Assembly (NCBI RefSeq): GCF_001021975.1
Contig: NZ_CP009928.1
Coordinates: forward strand, 1,426,001-1,490,000
Direction of reading: 5' to 3'
Length of the DNA stretch: 64,000 nt
Origin: Chryseobacterium gallinarum
Lineage (GTDB): Bacteria; Bacteroidota; Bacteroidia; Flavobacteriales; Weeksellaceae
Shown here: positions 8,476 to 17,987 of the stretch, one piece after another
Numbering within the stretch: the stretch's first letter is position 1
Layout of the letters: each line of letters begins with the position of its first letter
Program-made: the position numbers and the translations under genes
The notes under the pieces: generated by a model
The model's input: the letters and a program-made list of their open reading frames with translations, nothing else
The model's database searches: none
Told to the model about the DNA's origin: nothing

Positions 8476-9255
8476 TTAATAGGTTTTATTATTCGCGTCA
8501 ATATAGTAGTAGTTTGTTCCGTCTTTTGTGACTTCAAACATTTTACCTAATTTCCAGCTGAAATTTCTTTTAATATTGGAATATTCAAAAGGAATGATAA
8601 TCTTGTTATTCACATCAATCACTCCGAATTTATCATTGTTGGAAGCTACAATCATGGGATCTGTGACATCGTCTCCCTCCATAATGTATAAGTACTGATA
8701 TTGAGGATAGATCTGATATTGCCTGTAATCTGCAGCATTCACAAATTTTGATTTTTCGATAATCCCGTAAAAACCATTCAAAATATAAGCCTGGAACGGT
8801 TGCTGTTTGTATTCTTCAAACTTGCATTTCCCTAAATCAGAGTCTTTGAACTGATATACTCTTTTTCCGGCATGATCAATCCGGTATGAAATCATATCTT
8901 TTTCCACCGTTGCATATTCTTTCGTCCCGAATTTTCTTATTTTTTCATTCGGAGAATTCAGGAGATTACAATCTTCATAAAAAAATACGGCAATATGATA
9001 TTCCGGTTGAATAATGAATTTTCCTCTTTGATTCACATACCCGAATTTCCCATCTTTTTTCTTTGGAATCAGCACCGGAAGATCTTTGTTGATTATTACC
9101 AGATCAGGGTTTGCCTTAGGAGCCACGGTCCCTTTTTTCACTGTAGTTTTGGTTGTATTTTTAACCGTTATTTTTTTCACAGATCTGGTCTGTGAGAAAA
9201 CGAAAACCGGAATAAAAACGCATAAAACTTTCAGGATATTTTTCATATTCATCAT
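8476..9255 (-). CDS. Secreted WG-repeat protein
   Basis: 259 residues with a signal peptide ending VFVFSQ; three ATG codons lie near the start (9255, 9252, 9246) and the signal fits any of them. A Lys/Thr-rich linker follows. At least two clear WG-type repeats are visible (KDGKFGYVNQRGKFIIQPEY near residue 67 and NDKFGVIDVNNKIIIPFEYS near residue 213), plus a degenerate one (NGFYGIIEKSKFV). WG repeats are beta-rich modules without a general function; exported members are common in Bacteroidota. The C-terminal end repeats the same beta pattern. A TAATTTTG box (9263-9270) ends only a few bases before the start codons, so the leader must be very short. No operon partner. Confidence 0.75.
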   Translation of the reverse strand: MMNMKNILKVLCVFIPVFVFSQTRSVKKITVKNTTKTTVKKGTVAPKANPDLVIINKDLPVLIPKKKDGKFGYVNQRGKFIIQPEYHIAVFFYEDCNLLNSPNEKIRKFGTKEYATVEKDMISYRIDHAGKRVYQFKDSDLGKCKFEEYKQQPFQAYILNGFYGIIEKSKFVNAADYRQYQIYPQYQYLYIMEGDDVTDPMIVASNNDKFGVIDVNNKIIIPFEYSNIKRNFSWKLGKMFEVTKDGTNYYYIDANNKTY

Positions 9256-9349
9256 TTGCCTGCAAAATTACGGCCAAAAATAGAAATTATCAAATACATA
9301 TTTATAAAGAATCTAAATAATTTCACTCTTATAAAATAGTAAAATTTCG

Positions 9350-9357
9350 TAATTTTG
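9350..9357 (+). promoter_or_regulatory. -7 promoter box for the aconitase genes
   Basis: TAATTTTG matches TAnnTTTG. The next bases are GGGG, so transcription would start near 9362-9364 and give a leader of about 190 bases before acnB. A convincing -33 TTG was not found. Confidence 0.45.
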
Positions 9358-9417
9358 GGGAACATTTCGAATTGTTTAATAAATTTAAAACTTTTAAAAA
9401 AGTGTAGATTATACAGC

Positions 9418-9494
9418 CTTTACCCCGGTTTATTATCACATTACAGGATGTGGGAATAAGCGCCGGCAGTTGCCCATTTGTACAGCCGGTAAAG
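9418..9494 (+). ncRNA. Candidate structured leader RNA before acnB
   Basis: Base pairing read by eye suggests a closed three-way arrangement. The outer helix is CTTTACC (9418-9424) with GGTAAAG (9488-9494). A long internal hairpin spans 9428-9461: TTATT/AATAA and CACAT/ATGTG, separated by a small AT/GG internal loop, with loop TACAGG. A weaker stem is GGC (9465-9467) with GCC (9485-9487), extended by TG/CA. The region is GC-richer than its AT-rich flanks. It does not match the TPP, cobalamin, SAM-II or preQ1 signatures that I know. It is a prediction only; covariation has not been tested. Confidence 0.4.
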
Positions 9495-9555
9495 AGTAAA
9501 ATAAAAAACAACAACTGCTTTATAGATCTACCTTTAAGAGAGAAAGACTTCTATT

Positions 9556-12336
9556 ATGAATATTTATAAGGATTACATCAAAGAGATTGAAGAAAGAAAA
9601 AACCAGGGGCTTCATCCAAAGCCAATTGATGGTGCTGAATTGCTAAGCGAAATCATCGCGCAGATTAAAGATTCAGGAAATGCAGACCGATCAGATTCTC
9701 TTAAATTCTTCATTTATAACACGCTGCCGGGAACAACAAGTGCAGCAGGTGTAAAAGCTAAATTTTTAAAAGAGATCATTCTGGGTGAATCCGTAGTAGA
9801 AGAAATATCTCCTGCTTTTGCCTTCGAATTATTATCCCATATGAAAGGGGGGCCTTCCATCGAAGTATTGTTGGATCTTGCTTTGGGTAACGATCCTGCC
9901 ATTGCTCAGGAAGCGGCAAAAGTTCTTAAGACACAGGTATTCCTTTATGAAGCAGATACCAACCGTTTGAAAGAAGCTTTCAACAGTGGTAACGAAATCG
10001 CAAAAGAGATCCTTGAAAGTTATGCAAAGGCTGAGTTTTTCACGAAACTTCCTGAAGTAGCTGAAGAGATTAAAGTCGTAACATATATCGCAGGTGAAGG
10101 AGACATCTCCACAGATTTACTTTCTCCCGGCAATCAGGCTCACTCAAGATCTGACCGTGAGCTTCACGGTAAATGTATGATTACGCCTCAGGCACAGGAA
10201 GAAATCAAAGCTTTACAGGTGCAACATCCTGATGCAAGCGTTATGCTTATTGCTGAAAAAGGTACGATGGGTGTAGGTTCATCCAGAATGTCAGGAGTAA
10301 ACAATGTAGCTTTATGGACCGGTAAACAAGCCAGCCCATATGTACCATTCGTTAATATTGCTCCGATCGTAGGAGGTACCAACGGTATTTCGCCGATTTT
10401 CCTTACAACAGTTGATGTTACCGGAGGTATCGGTATTGATCTTAAAAACTGGGTAAAGAAAGTAGATGAAACCGGAAACCCGGTTCTTAATGAAAACGGG
10501 GATCCGGTTCTTGAACAGGTTTATTCTGTAGCTACAGGAACTGTCTTAACGATCAATACTAAAAAGAAGAAATTATATAACGGGGATAAAGAATTAATCG
10601 ACCTTACGAAATCTTTTACTCCTCAAAAGATGGAATTCATCAGAGCCGGCGGATCTTACGCCATCGTATTTGGTAAAAAACTCCAAACCTTTGCTGCTCA
10701 GGTTCTGGGCATTGAGGCTCCGGCTGTTTTTGCTCCGTCAAAAGAAATTTCCCACGAAGGGCAAGGTCTTACAGCTGTAGAAAAAATCTTTAACAGGAAT
10801 GCTGTTGGTATAACACCAGGAAAAGTATTACATGCCGGTTCTGACGTCCGTGTAAAAGTCAATATCGTAGGTTCACAGGACACTACAGGTCTTATGACGG
10901 CTCAAGAACTTGAATCAATGGCAGCTACAGTAATTTCTCCAACCGTTGACGGTGCTTACCAGTCAGGATGTCACACGGCTTCTGTCTGGGATAAAAAAGC
11001 TCAGGCCAATATTCCTAAGCTTATGAAATTCATGAACGATTTCGGTCTGATCACAGCGCGTGACCCGAAAGGAGAATATCATTCCATGACGGATGTTATC
11101 CACAAAGTTCTTAACGATATCACGGTAGACGAATGGGCAATCATCATTGGTGGTGACTCCCATACAAGAATGTCTAAAGGAGTAGCTTTCGGAGCTGACT
11201 CCGGGACGGTAGCCCTTGCATTAGCTACAGGAGAGGCTTCTATGCCAATTCCTGAATCTGTAAAAGTAACCTTCAAAGGGGAGATGAAGCCACACATGGA
11301 TTTCCGTGATGTAGTTCATGCTACCCAGGCTCAGATGCTAAAACAATTTGGAGGAGAAAATGTATTCCAGGGAAGGATCATTGAGGTTCATATCGGAACA
11401 CTTCCTGCGGACCAGGCATTTACCTTTACAGACTGGACAGCGGAAATGAAGGCAAAAGCTTCTATCAACATTTCTGAAGATAACACCTTGATCGAATCAT
11501 TGGAGATCGCAAAAAGCAGAATCCAGATTATGATCGACAAGGGCATGGATAACAAAAACCAGGTTCTTAAAGGGCTTATTGAAAAAGCCGATAAGAGAAT
11601 TGCTGAAATCAGATCTGGCGAAAAACCGGCTCTTACTCCGGATGCTAACGCCAAATATTATGCTGAAGTAGTAGTAGACCTTGACGCTATCATAGAACCT
11701 ATGATTGCTGACCCGGATGTAAACAACGAAGATGTTTCCAAAAGATATACCCACGATACCATCAGGGATCTTTCTTACTATGGTGGTGAGAAAAAAGTAG
11801 ATCTTGGGTTTGTAGGATCATGTATGGTTCACAAAGGAGACCTTAAGATTGTTTCCCAAATGCTTAGAAACCTTGAAAAACAACAAGGAAAAGTAGAATT
11901 CAGTGCTCCGCTTGTAGTAGCTGCCCCAACCTACAACATCATCGATGAACTAAAGGCTGAAGGAGATTGGGAATTGCTAGAAAAATATTCCGGTTTTGAA
12001 TTTGATGACAATGCTCCTAAAGGTGAAGCCCGCACAGAATACAAAAATGTAATGTATCTTGAGCGTCCCGGATGCAACCTTTGTATGGGTAACCAGGAAA
12101 AAGCAGCCAAGGGAGATACGGTATTGGCAACTTCAACCCGCCTTTTCCAGGGCAGAGTTGTTGAAGATTCCGAACGTAAAAAAGGAGAGTCTTTATTAGC
12201 TTCAACGCCGGTAGTTGTTTTATCAGCTATTATCGGGCGTATTCCTAATATTGATGAATATAAAGCAGCCGTTGAAGGGATTGACCTAACAAAATTTGCA
12301 CCTCCTATTAAAGAGCTTGTGCAGGTAGGCCACTAA
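9556..12336 (+). CDS. acnB: Aconitate hydratase B / 2-methylisocitrate dehydratase
   Basis: 926 residues, the usual AcnB length. The N-terminal HEAT-like domain begins MNIYKDYIKEIEERKNQGLH and contains FLKEIILGE and the SFELLSHMKGG-type block. The catalytic core has HSRSDRELHGKCM, TGGIGIDLKNW and GGDSHTRMSKGVAFGADSG. The cluster cysteines are in GSCMVHKGD and the C-terminal GCNLCMGNQEKAAKG, which holds the CxxC pair that binds the [4Fe-4S] cluster. It converts citrate to isocitrate in the TCA cycle and may act on 2-methyl-cis-aconitate. It is followed 48 bases later by a second, AcnA-type aconitase, so the two are likely co-transcribed. A long leader precedes it. Confidence 0.97.
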   Translation: MNIYKDYIKEIEERKNQGLHPKPIDGAELLSEIIAQIKDSGNADRSDSLKFFIYNTLPGTTSAAGVKAKFLKEIILGESVVEEISPAFAFELLSHMKGGPSIEVLLDLALGNDPAIAQEAAKVLKTQVFLYEADTNRLKEAFNSGNEIAKEILESYAKAEFFTKLPEVAEEIKVVTYIAGEGDISTDLLSPGNQAHSRSDRELHGKCMITPQAQEEIKALQVQHPDASVMLIAEKGTMGVGSSRMSGVNNVALWTGKQASPYVPFVNIAPIVGGTNGISPIFLTTVDVTGGIGIDLKNWVKKVDETGNPVLNENGDPVLEQVYSVATGTVLTINTKKKKLYNGDKELIDLTKSFTPQKMEFIRAGGSYAIVFGKKLQTFAAQVLGIEAPAVFAPSKEISHEGQGLTAVEKIFNRNAVGITPGKVLHAGSDVRVKVNIVGSQDTTGLMTAQELESMAATVISPTVDGAYQSGCHTASVWDKKAQANIPKLMKFMNDFGLITARDPKGEYHSMTDVIHKVLNDITVDEWAIIIGGDSHTRMSKGVAFGADSGTVALALATGEASMPIPESVKVTFKGEMKPHMDFRDVVHATQAQMLKQFGGENVFQGRIIEVHIGTLPADQAFTFTDWTAEMKAKASINISEDNTLIESLEIAKSRIQIMIDKGMDNKNQVLKGLIEKADKRIAEIRSGEKPALTPDANAKYYAEVVVDLDAIIEPMIADPDVNNEDVSKRYTHDTIRDLSYYGGEKKVDLGFVGSCMVHKGDLKIVSQMLRNLEKQQGKVEFSAPLVVAAPTYNIIDELKAEGDWELLEKYSGFEFDDNAPKGEARTEYKNVMYLERPGCNLCMGNQEKAAKGDTVLATSTRLFQGRVVEDSERKKGESLLASTPVVVLSAIIGRIPNIDEYKAAVEGIDLTKFAPPIKELVQVGH

Positions 12337-12384
12337 TATTCAACTGCGATAAACATAAATGTATAAACATTAATTCTAAGAGAT

Positions 12385-14652
12385 ATGACTTTTGATATTG
12401 ATATGATCAAAAAAGTGTATGAGCGCTACCCTGAAAGAATTGCTGCGGCAAGACAAATCGTGGGAAAACCTCTTACCCTTTCAGAAAAAATCCTTTACAC
12501 CCACCTTTGGGAAGGAAATGCTACACAAGCACATGAAAGAGGAAACTCTTACGTAGATTTTGCACCGGACAGGGTTGCCATGCAGGATGCAACAGCACAA
12601 ATGGCACTTTTGCAATTTATGCAGGCAGGAAAAGCTAAAGTAGCTGTTCCTTCTACCGCTCATGCTGATCACCTGATCCAGGCAAAAGTAGGTGCTGATA
12701 AAGATTTACAGGAAGGTATCAACAAAAATTCTGAGGTTTTCAACTTCCTGAGTTCTGTATGTGATAAATACGGAATCGGATTCTGGAAGCCGGGAGCGGG
12801 TATCATCCATCAGGTTGTATTGGAAAATTATGCTTTCCCGGGTGGAATGATGATCGGTACTGACTCTCACACCGTAAATGCCGGCGGACTGGGAATGGTG
12901 GCTATTGGTGTAGGAGGTGCTGATGCAGTAGATGTAATGGCAGGAATGCCCTGGGAGCTCAAAATGCCTAAGCTTATCGGGGTTAAATTAACCGGTAAAA
13001 TGAACGGATGGACTTCTGCTAAAGATGTTATTTTAAAAGTAGCAGGAATCCTTACGGTAAAAGGCGGTACAGGATGCATCGTAGAATATTTCGGGGAAGG
13101 GGCAGAATCTCTTTCTGCAACCGGTAAAGGTACCATTTGTAATATGGGTGCTGAGATCGGGGCTACCACCTCTACTTTCGGATATGATGATTCTATGAGA
13201 AGGTATTTATCTGCAACGGGAAGACAGGATGTGGTAGATGCTGCTGATAAAATTGCCGAACATTTAACAGGTGACCCTGAAGTATATGCCAACCCTGAAC
13301 AATATTTTGATCAATTAATTGAGATTAATCTTTCTGAACTGACTCCGCACTTAAACGGACCTTTTACTCCGGACCTGGCAACACCGGTTGCTGAGTTCAG
13401 GGCTAAAGCTGAAGCTAACGGATGGCCGTTAGAAGTGGAATGGGCCCTTATCGGTTCTTGTACCAACTCTTCTTATGAGGATTTATCAAGAGCTGCTTCT
13501 ATTGTAGAAGATGCGGTATCAAAAGGTGTAAAACCTAAAGCAATTTTAGGAATCAACCCGGGTTCTGAGCAGGTGAAATTCACTGCAGAAAGAGACGGTT
13601 TCCTGAATTCTTTCAGAAAATTTGAAAACGCAAGAATCTTTACCAATGCTTGTGGACCATGTATCGGACAATGGGACAGAGAGGGTGCAGAAAAAGGAGA
13701 GAAAAACTCTATTATCCACTCCTTCAACAGAAACTTTGCCAAAAGAGCAGATGGTAACCCGAATACCCATGCATTCGTGGCATCTCCTGAAATGGTAGCT
13801 GCTGTGGCAATCTCCGGCAGATTAGATTTCAACCCGATCACAGATACATTAACCAACGAAGCTGGTGAACAGGTAAAACTTGACGAGCCTAAAGGGTTCG
13901 AGCTTCCTGCAAAAGGATTTGCTGTAGATGATAACGGATATCAGGCTCCATCTGAGGACGGTTCCAATGTTGTTGTGAACGTAAGCCCTACTTCAGACAG
14001 ACTTCAGTTATTAGAAGAATTCCCGGCCTGGGATGGCAAAAACATTACAGGAGCAAGAGTATTGATTAAAGCTTTCGGAAAATGTACTACCGACCATATT
14101 TCTATGGCAGGACCATGGTTGAAATACAGAGGTCATTTAGATAATATTTCAAACAACATGTTGATCGGGGCAGTAAATGCCTACAACATGGAAACCAATA
14201 AAGTTAAAAATGAATTAACCGGTGAATACGGTGAAGTTCCTGCTGTACAAAGAGCTTATAAAGCCGCAGGTATTCCTACTATCGTTGTGGGAGACCAAAA
14301 TTATGGTGAAGGTTCTTCAAGAGAACATGCTGCTATGGAACCAAGACATCTTGGTGTAAAAGCTGTATTGGTAAAATCATTTGCAAGAATCCATGAAACC
14401 AACCTTAAAAAGCAAGGGATGTTGGGAATCACATTTGCAAATGAGGCAGATTATGACAAAATTCAGGAAGATGACATAGTGAACTTCCTTGATCTTGACC
14501 AGTTTGCTCCTGGAAAACAACTGACTTTAGAATTCATTCATACAGACGGGACCAGAGATATCATCATGGCCAACCATACTTATAATGATCAGCAAATTGA
14601 CTGGTTCAAAGCAGGTTCTGCACTGAACTTGATTAAACAACAGGAAAAATAA
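12385..14652 (+). CDS. acnA: Aconitate hydratase, AcnA/mitochondrial type
   Basis: 755 residues, close to the mitochondrial aconitase length and shorter than the ~890-residue enterobacterial AcnA. Core signatures are [20 protein letters not shown] near residue 157, the cluster cysteine in [11 protein letters not shown], the CxxC pair in [12 protein letters not shown], and in the C-terminal swivel domain [20 protein letters not shown] and [17 protein letters not shown]. It interconverts citrate and isocitrate through a [4Fe-4S] cluster. Having this enzyme directly after AcnB gives two non-homologous-architecture aconitases in one transcript, possibly for different iron or oxidative conditions (inference). 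A strong terminator follows at 14681. Confidence 0.96.
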   Translation: MTFDIDMIKKVYERYPERIAAARQIVGKPLTLSEKILYTHLWEGNATQAHERGNSYVDFAPDRVAMQDATAQMALLQFMQAGKAKVAVPSTAHADHLIQAKVGADKDLQEGINKNSEVFNFLSSVCDKYGIGFWKPGAGIIHQVVLENYAFPGGMMIGTDSHTVNAGGLGMVAIGVGGADAVDVMAGMPWELKMPKLIGVKLTGKMNGWTSAKDVILKVAGILTVKGGTGCIVEYFGEGAESLSATGKGTICNMGAEIGATTSTFGYDDSMRRYLSATGRQDVVDAADKIAEHLTGDPEVYANPEQYFDQLIEINLSELTPHLNGPFTPDLATPVAEFRAKAEANGWPLEVEWALIGSCTNSSYEDLSRAASIVEDAVSKGVKPKAILGINPGSEQVKFTAERDGFLNSFRKFENARIFTNACGPCIGQWDREGAEKGEKNSIIHSFNRNFAKRADGNPNTHAFVASPEMVAAVAISGRLDFNPITDTLTNEAGEQVKLDEPKGFELPAKGFAVDDNGYQAPSEDGSNVVVNVSPTSDRLQLLEEFPAWDGKNITGARVLIKAFGKCTTDHISMAGPWLKYRGHLDNISNNMLIGAVNAYNMETNKVKNELTGEYGEVPAVQRAYKAAGIPTIVVGDQNYGEGSSREHAAMEPRHLGVKAVLVKSFARIHETNLKKQGMLGITFANEADYDKIQEDDIVNFLDLDQFAPGKQLTLEFIHTDGTRDIIMANHTYNDQQIDWFKAGSALNLIKQQEK

Positions 14653-14680
14653 GATTAATTGTTAGATCGATTAATATAAA

Positions 14681-14708
14681 GGCGGCTTCAATTGAAGTCG
14701 TCTTTTTT
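14681..14708 (+). terminator. Terminator of the aconitase operon
   Basis: A 9-bp stem with two G-T pairs (GGCGGCTTC at 14681-14689, GAAGTCGTC at 14694-14702) and loop AATT is followed by six T residues. Confidence 0.85.
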
Positions 14709-14720
14709 AAATTCAATAGG

Positions 14721-14738
14721 AGTGGGCTTTAGTCCACT
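14721..14738. repeat. REP-like palindrome of the GGCTAAAGCC family
   Basis: The 18-base near-palindrome AGTGGGCTTTAGTCCACT is the reverse-complement form of the same core (GGnCTAAAGnCC) seen twice at 17154-17207. It is a short intergenic repeat with no gene in it. Confidence 0.5.
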
Positions 14739-14873
14739 TTACTTTCATAATCATTCCAAGACTTTAGCGAAAACCTGATTTTATAGAATTTCCATCAATG
14801 AAAGAATAAATTACACCTTTTTTTGTAACAAAGTTTCTTTTTTGGCGTCTAACCGGATATCAGTAAAAACATT

Positions 14874-17087
14874 ATGAAAAAAACTATATTCGCTTTGTCA
14901 CTCTTGAGTTCTGTATTTGCTTTTTCACAGAAAAAAGAGGACAATACGTCTAAAGAGAAACAAATTGAAGGTGTAGTCATCACCAAAACTAAAAAAGCCG
15001 TTGAACAAAAAGCAGATCGTACTATTTTTGATTTCTCTGAACAGCCTCAACTTAATAACGGCAATGTTCTGGAAGGGATCAAAAAGCTTCCCGGGCTTGT
15101 CGCTACAGATATTGCCGGGATGATGTATCAGGGAAAGATGCTGGATGTTTATCTCAACGGAAGACCTTTAAATATCACTTCCAATGAGCTGAACTCTTTT
15201 CTTGAAGGAATGCCGGCCAACTCCGTAGAAAGGATTGAAGTGATTACCCAGCCAGGAGCAGAATTTCCTGCAACATCCGGAGGAGCCATTATGAATATCA
15301 TTACGAATAAAAACGCCAATAAATATTTAACGGCTACTTATTCCGGGAATTATTCGTTTAGCAACTATGATAAGTACAGAAGCAGAACAACCAATTCCAT
15401 TAATTTGAATGCCAGGAATAAATATTTTGGATGGCAGCTGAATGTGGGACAGAATTATCGTGAAAGCATGATGAATACCCAGCAGGATAATCTGTTGGAA
15501 AGCAATACGGATCGTTACGGGAGAGGTTATTTTGCAAAATCAGGGATCACTTTTGAACTTGGTCAGGACAGATTACTATTGAACTACGATATTTATCACA
15601 ATAATAATGACAACTATACTTCAAGTAATGGGATAGCAGATATTCTTGTAGCTCCTCCAAAAACGTATAGGGAAGCTCAATTTGAATCTTTTGATGCTGC
15701 CCGTACCAATTCTCTCAGACAGGAAGCTGTGGTAACCTATCAGAAGCGATTTGCAGACAAATCTCAAAAACTGGATTTTCAACTGGGCTATACAAAATCC
15801 AACAGCAGGTTTTCCCAGGATAACTTCTATCGTTCAGGATATTATACAGATGGTGGGGATGTATTTTTCCAACCCGGGATAAACGGACTTCTGAGCAATG
15901 AATCGGATATGAGGGTGGCTAACTTTAAAGTAGACTATTCACAGCCGATAAAACTGCTCGATGGAGGTAAAGTAAGTGCCGGAGGTTTATATGAAAGGCA
16001 GGATTATGATACGGAAAGCAAGGGACTTACCAACCTGGAATACCACAGACAGACGGCTTCCACCTATCTGGAATTCCAGGCAAAATTGAAGAAATTTGAT
16101 TTTACTTTAGGAGCCAGAGCAGAAAACTATGATATTTATGGTATTACCAGAAAGGATAGTTTAGGTACTGTTGTACAAAAAGATCTTATCCCTTTTAATA
16201 AATTCAAATTATTTCCCAATGCAAGTGTACAGTATAACCTGATGAACCAGGTATATGTTGCTGCCAACTATAACAGGAAGATCAGCTTACCAAGCATTTC
16301 AGCCTTAAACCCGAATAATACTACTTTTGCAGGTCCTAACACCCAGATCAGTGGTAACCCGAATCTTCAGCCCACTATTTTTGATAATTACGAGCTGAAA
16401 GTTTCCGCTTTTGATTACGCATTTATCGGATATAGTGTAAGTTCTGCCAATAACCAGGTGGCGCAGCTCATCAGAAGAGATGGTAAGAATCTTTACAACG
16501 AGCAGATTAACATTTCCAATATGCGAATTCATAATTTCAATGTTGGATTACCTGTTCCGTTTTTGATTTTCACCAAATCCATAAGTGAAATCATGAAGTC
16601 AAACTTCAATCCTGATAAGATGAATTTTATGTACATCTATGCAGGATATCAGAAACACGAAATTGATAACCTCAACAATAAAGGGTTCTGGATTTTCAAT
16701 ATCATGACTCAATTGCTTCTTCCAAAAGATATCAAGCTGACGGCTAATTACAGTTATCTTACTCCTAAAGCAGGCTACTTTTATTTTACAGCAGAAAAAC
16801 CGTTCAATAATAATTTAGACATTACATTGACGAAGAAATTTATGAACAATCGCCTTACAGTATCTGTTTTTGCTAATGATATTTTCAACGGACAGGTCAT
16901 GCAGGTACGTTCTAATCCCCCTTCAGGAGAAAGTGTGATGCTAAGGTCCAAATATGATTCAAGAAACTTCGGAATTTCCATCAATTATAAAATTCCTACC
17001 AAGAATAAACTGGCTAAGGAAGATCCAAATATCTTAAACCAGACGAAGAAAGAGGATAACGGAGGAGTAATGCAACAAGGACAATAA
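14874..17087 (+). CDS. TonB-dependent receptor of the Omp_b-brl_3 (outer membrane beta-barrel) family
   Basis: 737 residues with a signal peptide (MKKTIFALSLLSSVFAFSQ). A short plug domain follows: QIEGVVITKTKKAVEQKADR, then NVLEGIKKLPGLVATDIAGM and DVYLNGRPLNITSNELNSFL, with NSVERIEVITQPGAEFPATS. The remainder is a beta-barrel of the type in PF14905, ending INYKIPTKNKLAKEDPN and a Gln-rich tail rather than a terminal aromatic. Family members sit in the outer membrane; the substrate is unknown, with peptides or metals suggested for some relatives. It has its own terminator and stands alone. Unusually it has no carboxypeptidase-like domain, which most long members of the family have; the length is accordingly shorter. 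Confidence 0.85.
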   Translation: MKKTIFALSLLSSVFAFSQKKEDNTSKEKQIEGVVITKTKKAVEQKADRTIFDFSEQPQLNNGNVLEGIKKLPGLVATDIAGMMYQGKMLDVYLNGRPLNITSNELNSFLEGMPANSVERIEVITQPGAEFPATSGGAIMNIITNKNANKYLTATYSGNYSFSNYDKYRSRTTNSINLNARNKYFGWQLNVGQNYRESMMNTQQDNLLESNTDRYGRGYFAKSGITFELGQDRLLLNYDIYHNNNDNYTSSNGIADILVAPPKTYREAQFESFDAARTNSLRQEAVVTYQKRFADKSQKLDFQLGYTKSNSRFSQDNFYRSGYYTDGGDVFFQPGINGLLSNESDMRVANFKVDYSQPIKLLDGGKVSAGGLYERQDYDTESKGLTNLEYHRQTASTYLEFQAKLKKFDFTLGARAENYDIYGITRKDSLGTVVQKDLIPFNKFKLFPNASVQYNLMNQVYVAANYNRKISLPSISALNPNNTTFAGPNTQISGNPNLQPTIFDNYELKVSAFDYAFIGYSVSSANNQVAQLIRRDGKNLYNEQINISNMRIHNFNVGLPVPFLIFTKSISEIMKSNFNPDKMNFMYIYAGYQKHEIDNLNNKGFWIFNIMTQLLLPKDIKLTANYSYLTPKAGYFYFTAEKPFNNNLDITLTKKFMNNRLTVSVFANDIFNGQVMQVRSNPPSGESVMLRSKYDSRNFGISINYKIPTKNKLAKEDPNILNQTKKEDNGGVMQQGQ

Positions 17088-17097
17088 TGTAAAATAC

Positions 17098-17124
17098 AAG
17101 GCAGTAATAATTTTTTACTGCCTT
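17098..17124. terminator. Bidirectional terminator hairpin
   Basis: A 10-bp inverted repeat (AAGGCAGTAA 17098-17107, TTACTGCCTT 17115-17124) is followed on the plus strand by a T-rich tract (TCTTTTATT). It serves the receptor gene on the plus strand and may also end the convergent thi operon. Confidence 0.7.
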
Positions 17125-17153
17125 CTTTTATTCTGAAAAATTGAAAACATTTT

Positions 17154-17207
17154 TTGGCTAAAGCCAATGGAATATTTTTATAAGGAGGAAACGGGCTAAA
17201 GCCCGTT
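17154..17207. repeat. Pair of REP-like palindromes (TTGGCTAAAGCCAA ... AACGGGCTAAAGCCCGTT)
   Basis: Two perfect palindromes, 14 bases at 17154-17167 and 18 bases at 17190-17207, share the core GGCTAAAGCC and are separated by 22 AT-rich bases. They lie between the convergent receptor and thiF genes. A third copy is at 14721. The arrangement resembles a REP doublet. Confidence 0.6.
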
Positions 17208-17226
17208 GTATTAATAATCATTTCTA

Positions 17227-17937
17227 TTAAAAATCCAGCGTCTGGAATCTCCAATCCAGAGTATCCATAAGGGTAATCTGATTAGGTTTCACCGGAAGCC
17301 CTGCAATAACCTTTAAGGTTTGAAGCGCCATCATACTGCCAATTATTCCCGGTAAAGCTCCCAAAACACCAAGACTGTCACAATCCGGTAGGTCTTCATC
17401 AAAAGGAGGTTCGGGGAATATGTCTCTTAAATTTTTACTACCTTTATGATTGAAGATGGCAATCTGACCCGAGAATCCTGAAATGCTTCCGTAGATTAAA
17501 GTCTTTTCCAATTTAACACACGTATCATTTACTAAATATCTGGTTGAAAAGTTATCAGAACCGTCAACAATTACATCATAAGGCCGCAGAATCTCCTCCA
17601 CATTATCCGGATCAATCTTCTCTTCAATTCCGATATAGTTTACCTGATGATTCAGGTTTTGGACAAAAAGCCCGGCGCTCTTTATTTTTAAAGTTCCAAC
17701 ACTATTTTCATTATGAATAATCTGACGGTTTAAGTTATGAATTTCCACATGGTCAAAATCTGCCACGGCCAAAGTTCCTATTCCGGCGGCTGCCAGATAT
17801 TGAACCACCGGACTTCCCAGACCTCCGGCACCTACAACAAGCACTTTGGCAGACAGTATTTTTTTCTGTCCTTCCATTCCTATTTCTTCAATAAATATCT
17901 GACGGCTGTATCTTTCAAAAATATCCTCTTTTTTCAT
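17227..17937 (-). CDS. thiF: ThiF-type adenylyltransferase for ThiS (HesA/MoeB/ThiF family)
   Basis: 236 residues. The nucleotide-binding loop is VLVVGAGGLGSPVVQYLAAA near residues 32-50, followed by DFDHVEIHNLNRQ, the signature that contacts ATP and Mg, and VIVDGSDNFSTRYLVND near residue 125. It should adenylate the C-terminal Gly-Gly of ThiS so that sulfur can be loaded for thiazole formation. It is the last gene of the thi operon. Unusually, both CxxC pairs that bind structural zinc in E. coli ThiF/MoeB are missing; only the Cys in LPDCDSLGVLG, which aligns with the Cys that forms the acyl-disulfide with ThiS, is kept. There is no rhodanese domain. A MoeB role is possible, but the operon argues for ThiF. 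Confidence 0.88.
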   Translation of the reverse strand: MKKEDIFERYSRQIFIEEIGMEGQKKILSAKVLVVGAGGLGSPVVQYLAAAGIGTLAVADFDHVEIHNLNRQIIHNENSVGTLKIKSAGLFVQNLNHQVNYIGIEEKIDPDNVEEILRPYDVIVDGSDNFSTRYLVNDTCVKLEKTLIYGSISGFSGQIAIFNHKGSKNLRDIFPEPPFDEDLPDCDSLGVLGALPGIIGSMMALQTLKVIAGLPVKPNQITLMDTLDWRFQTLDF

Positions 17938-17987
17938 GGTATATTATAGGCCAATAACAATGGCATTAATCTCTTTAAGATTAAAAT

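Noticed and set aside
9329..9514. A 61-residue minus-strand ORF starting MLFFILLFTGC in the acnB leader
   Set aside because: It is antisense to the acnB leader and overlaps its promoter box and predicted helices. The lipobox-like start is too short and the rest has no recognisable pattern.
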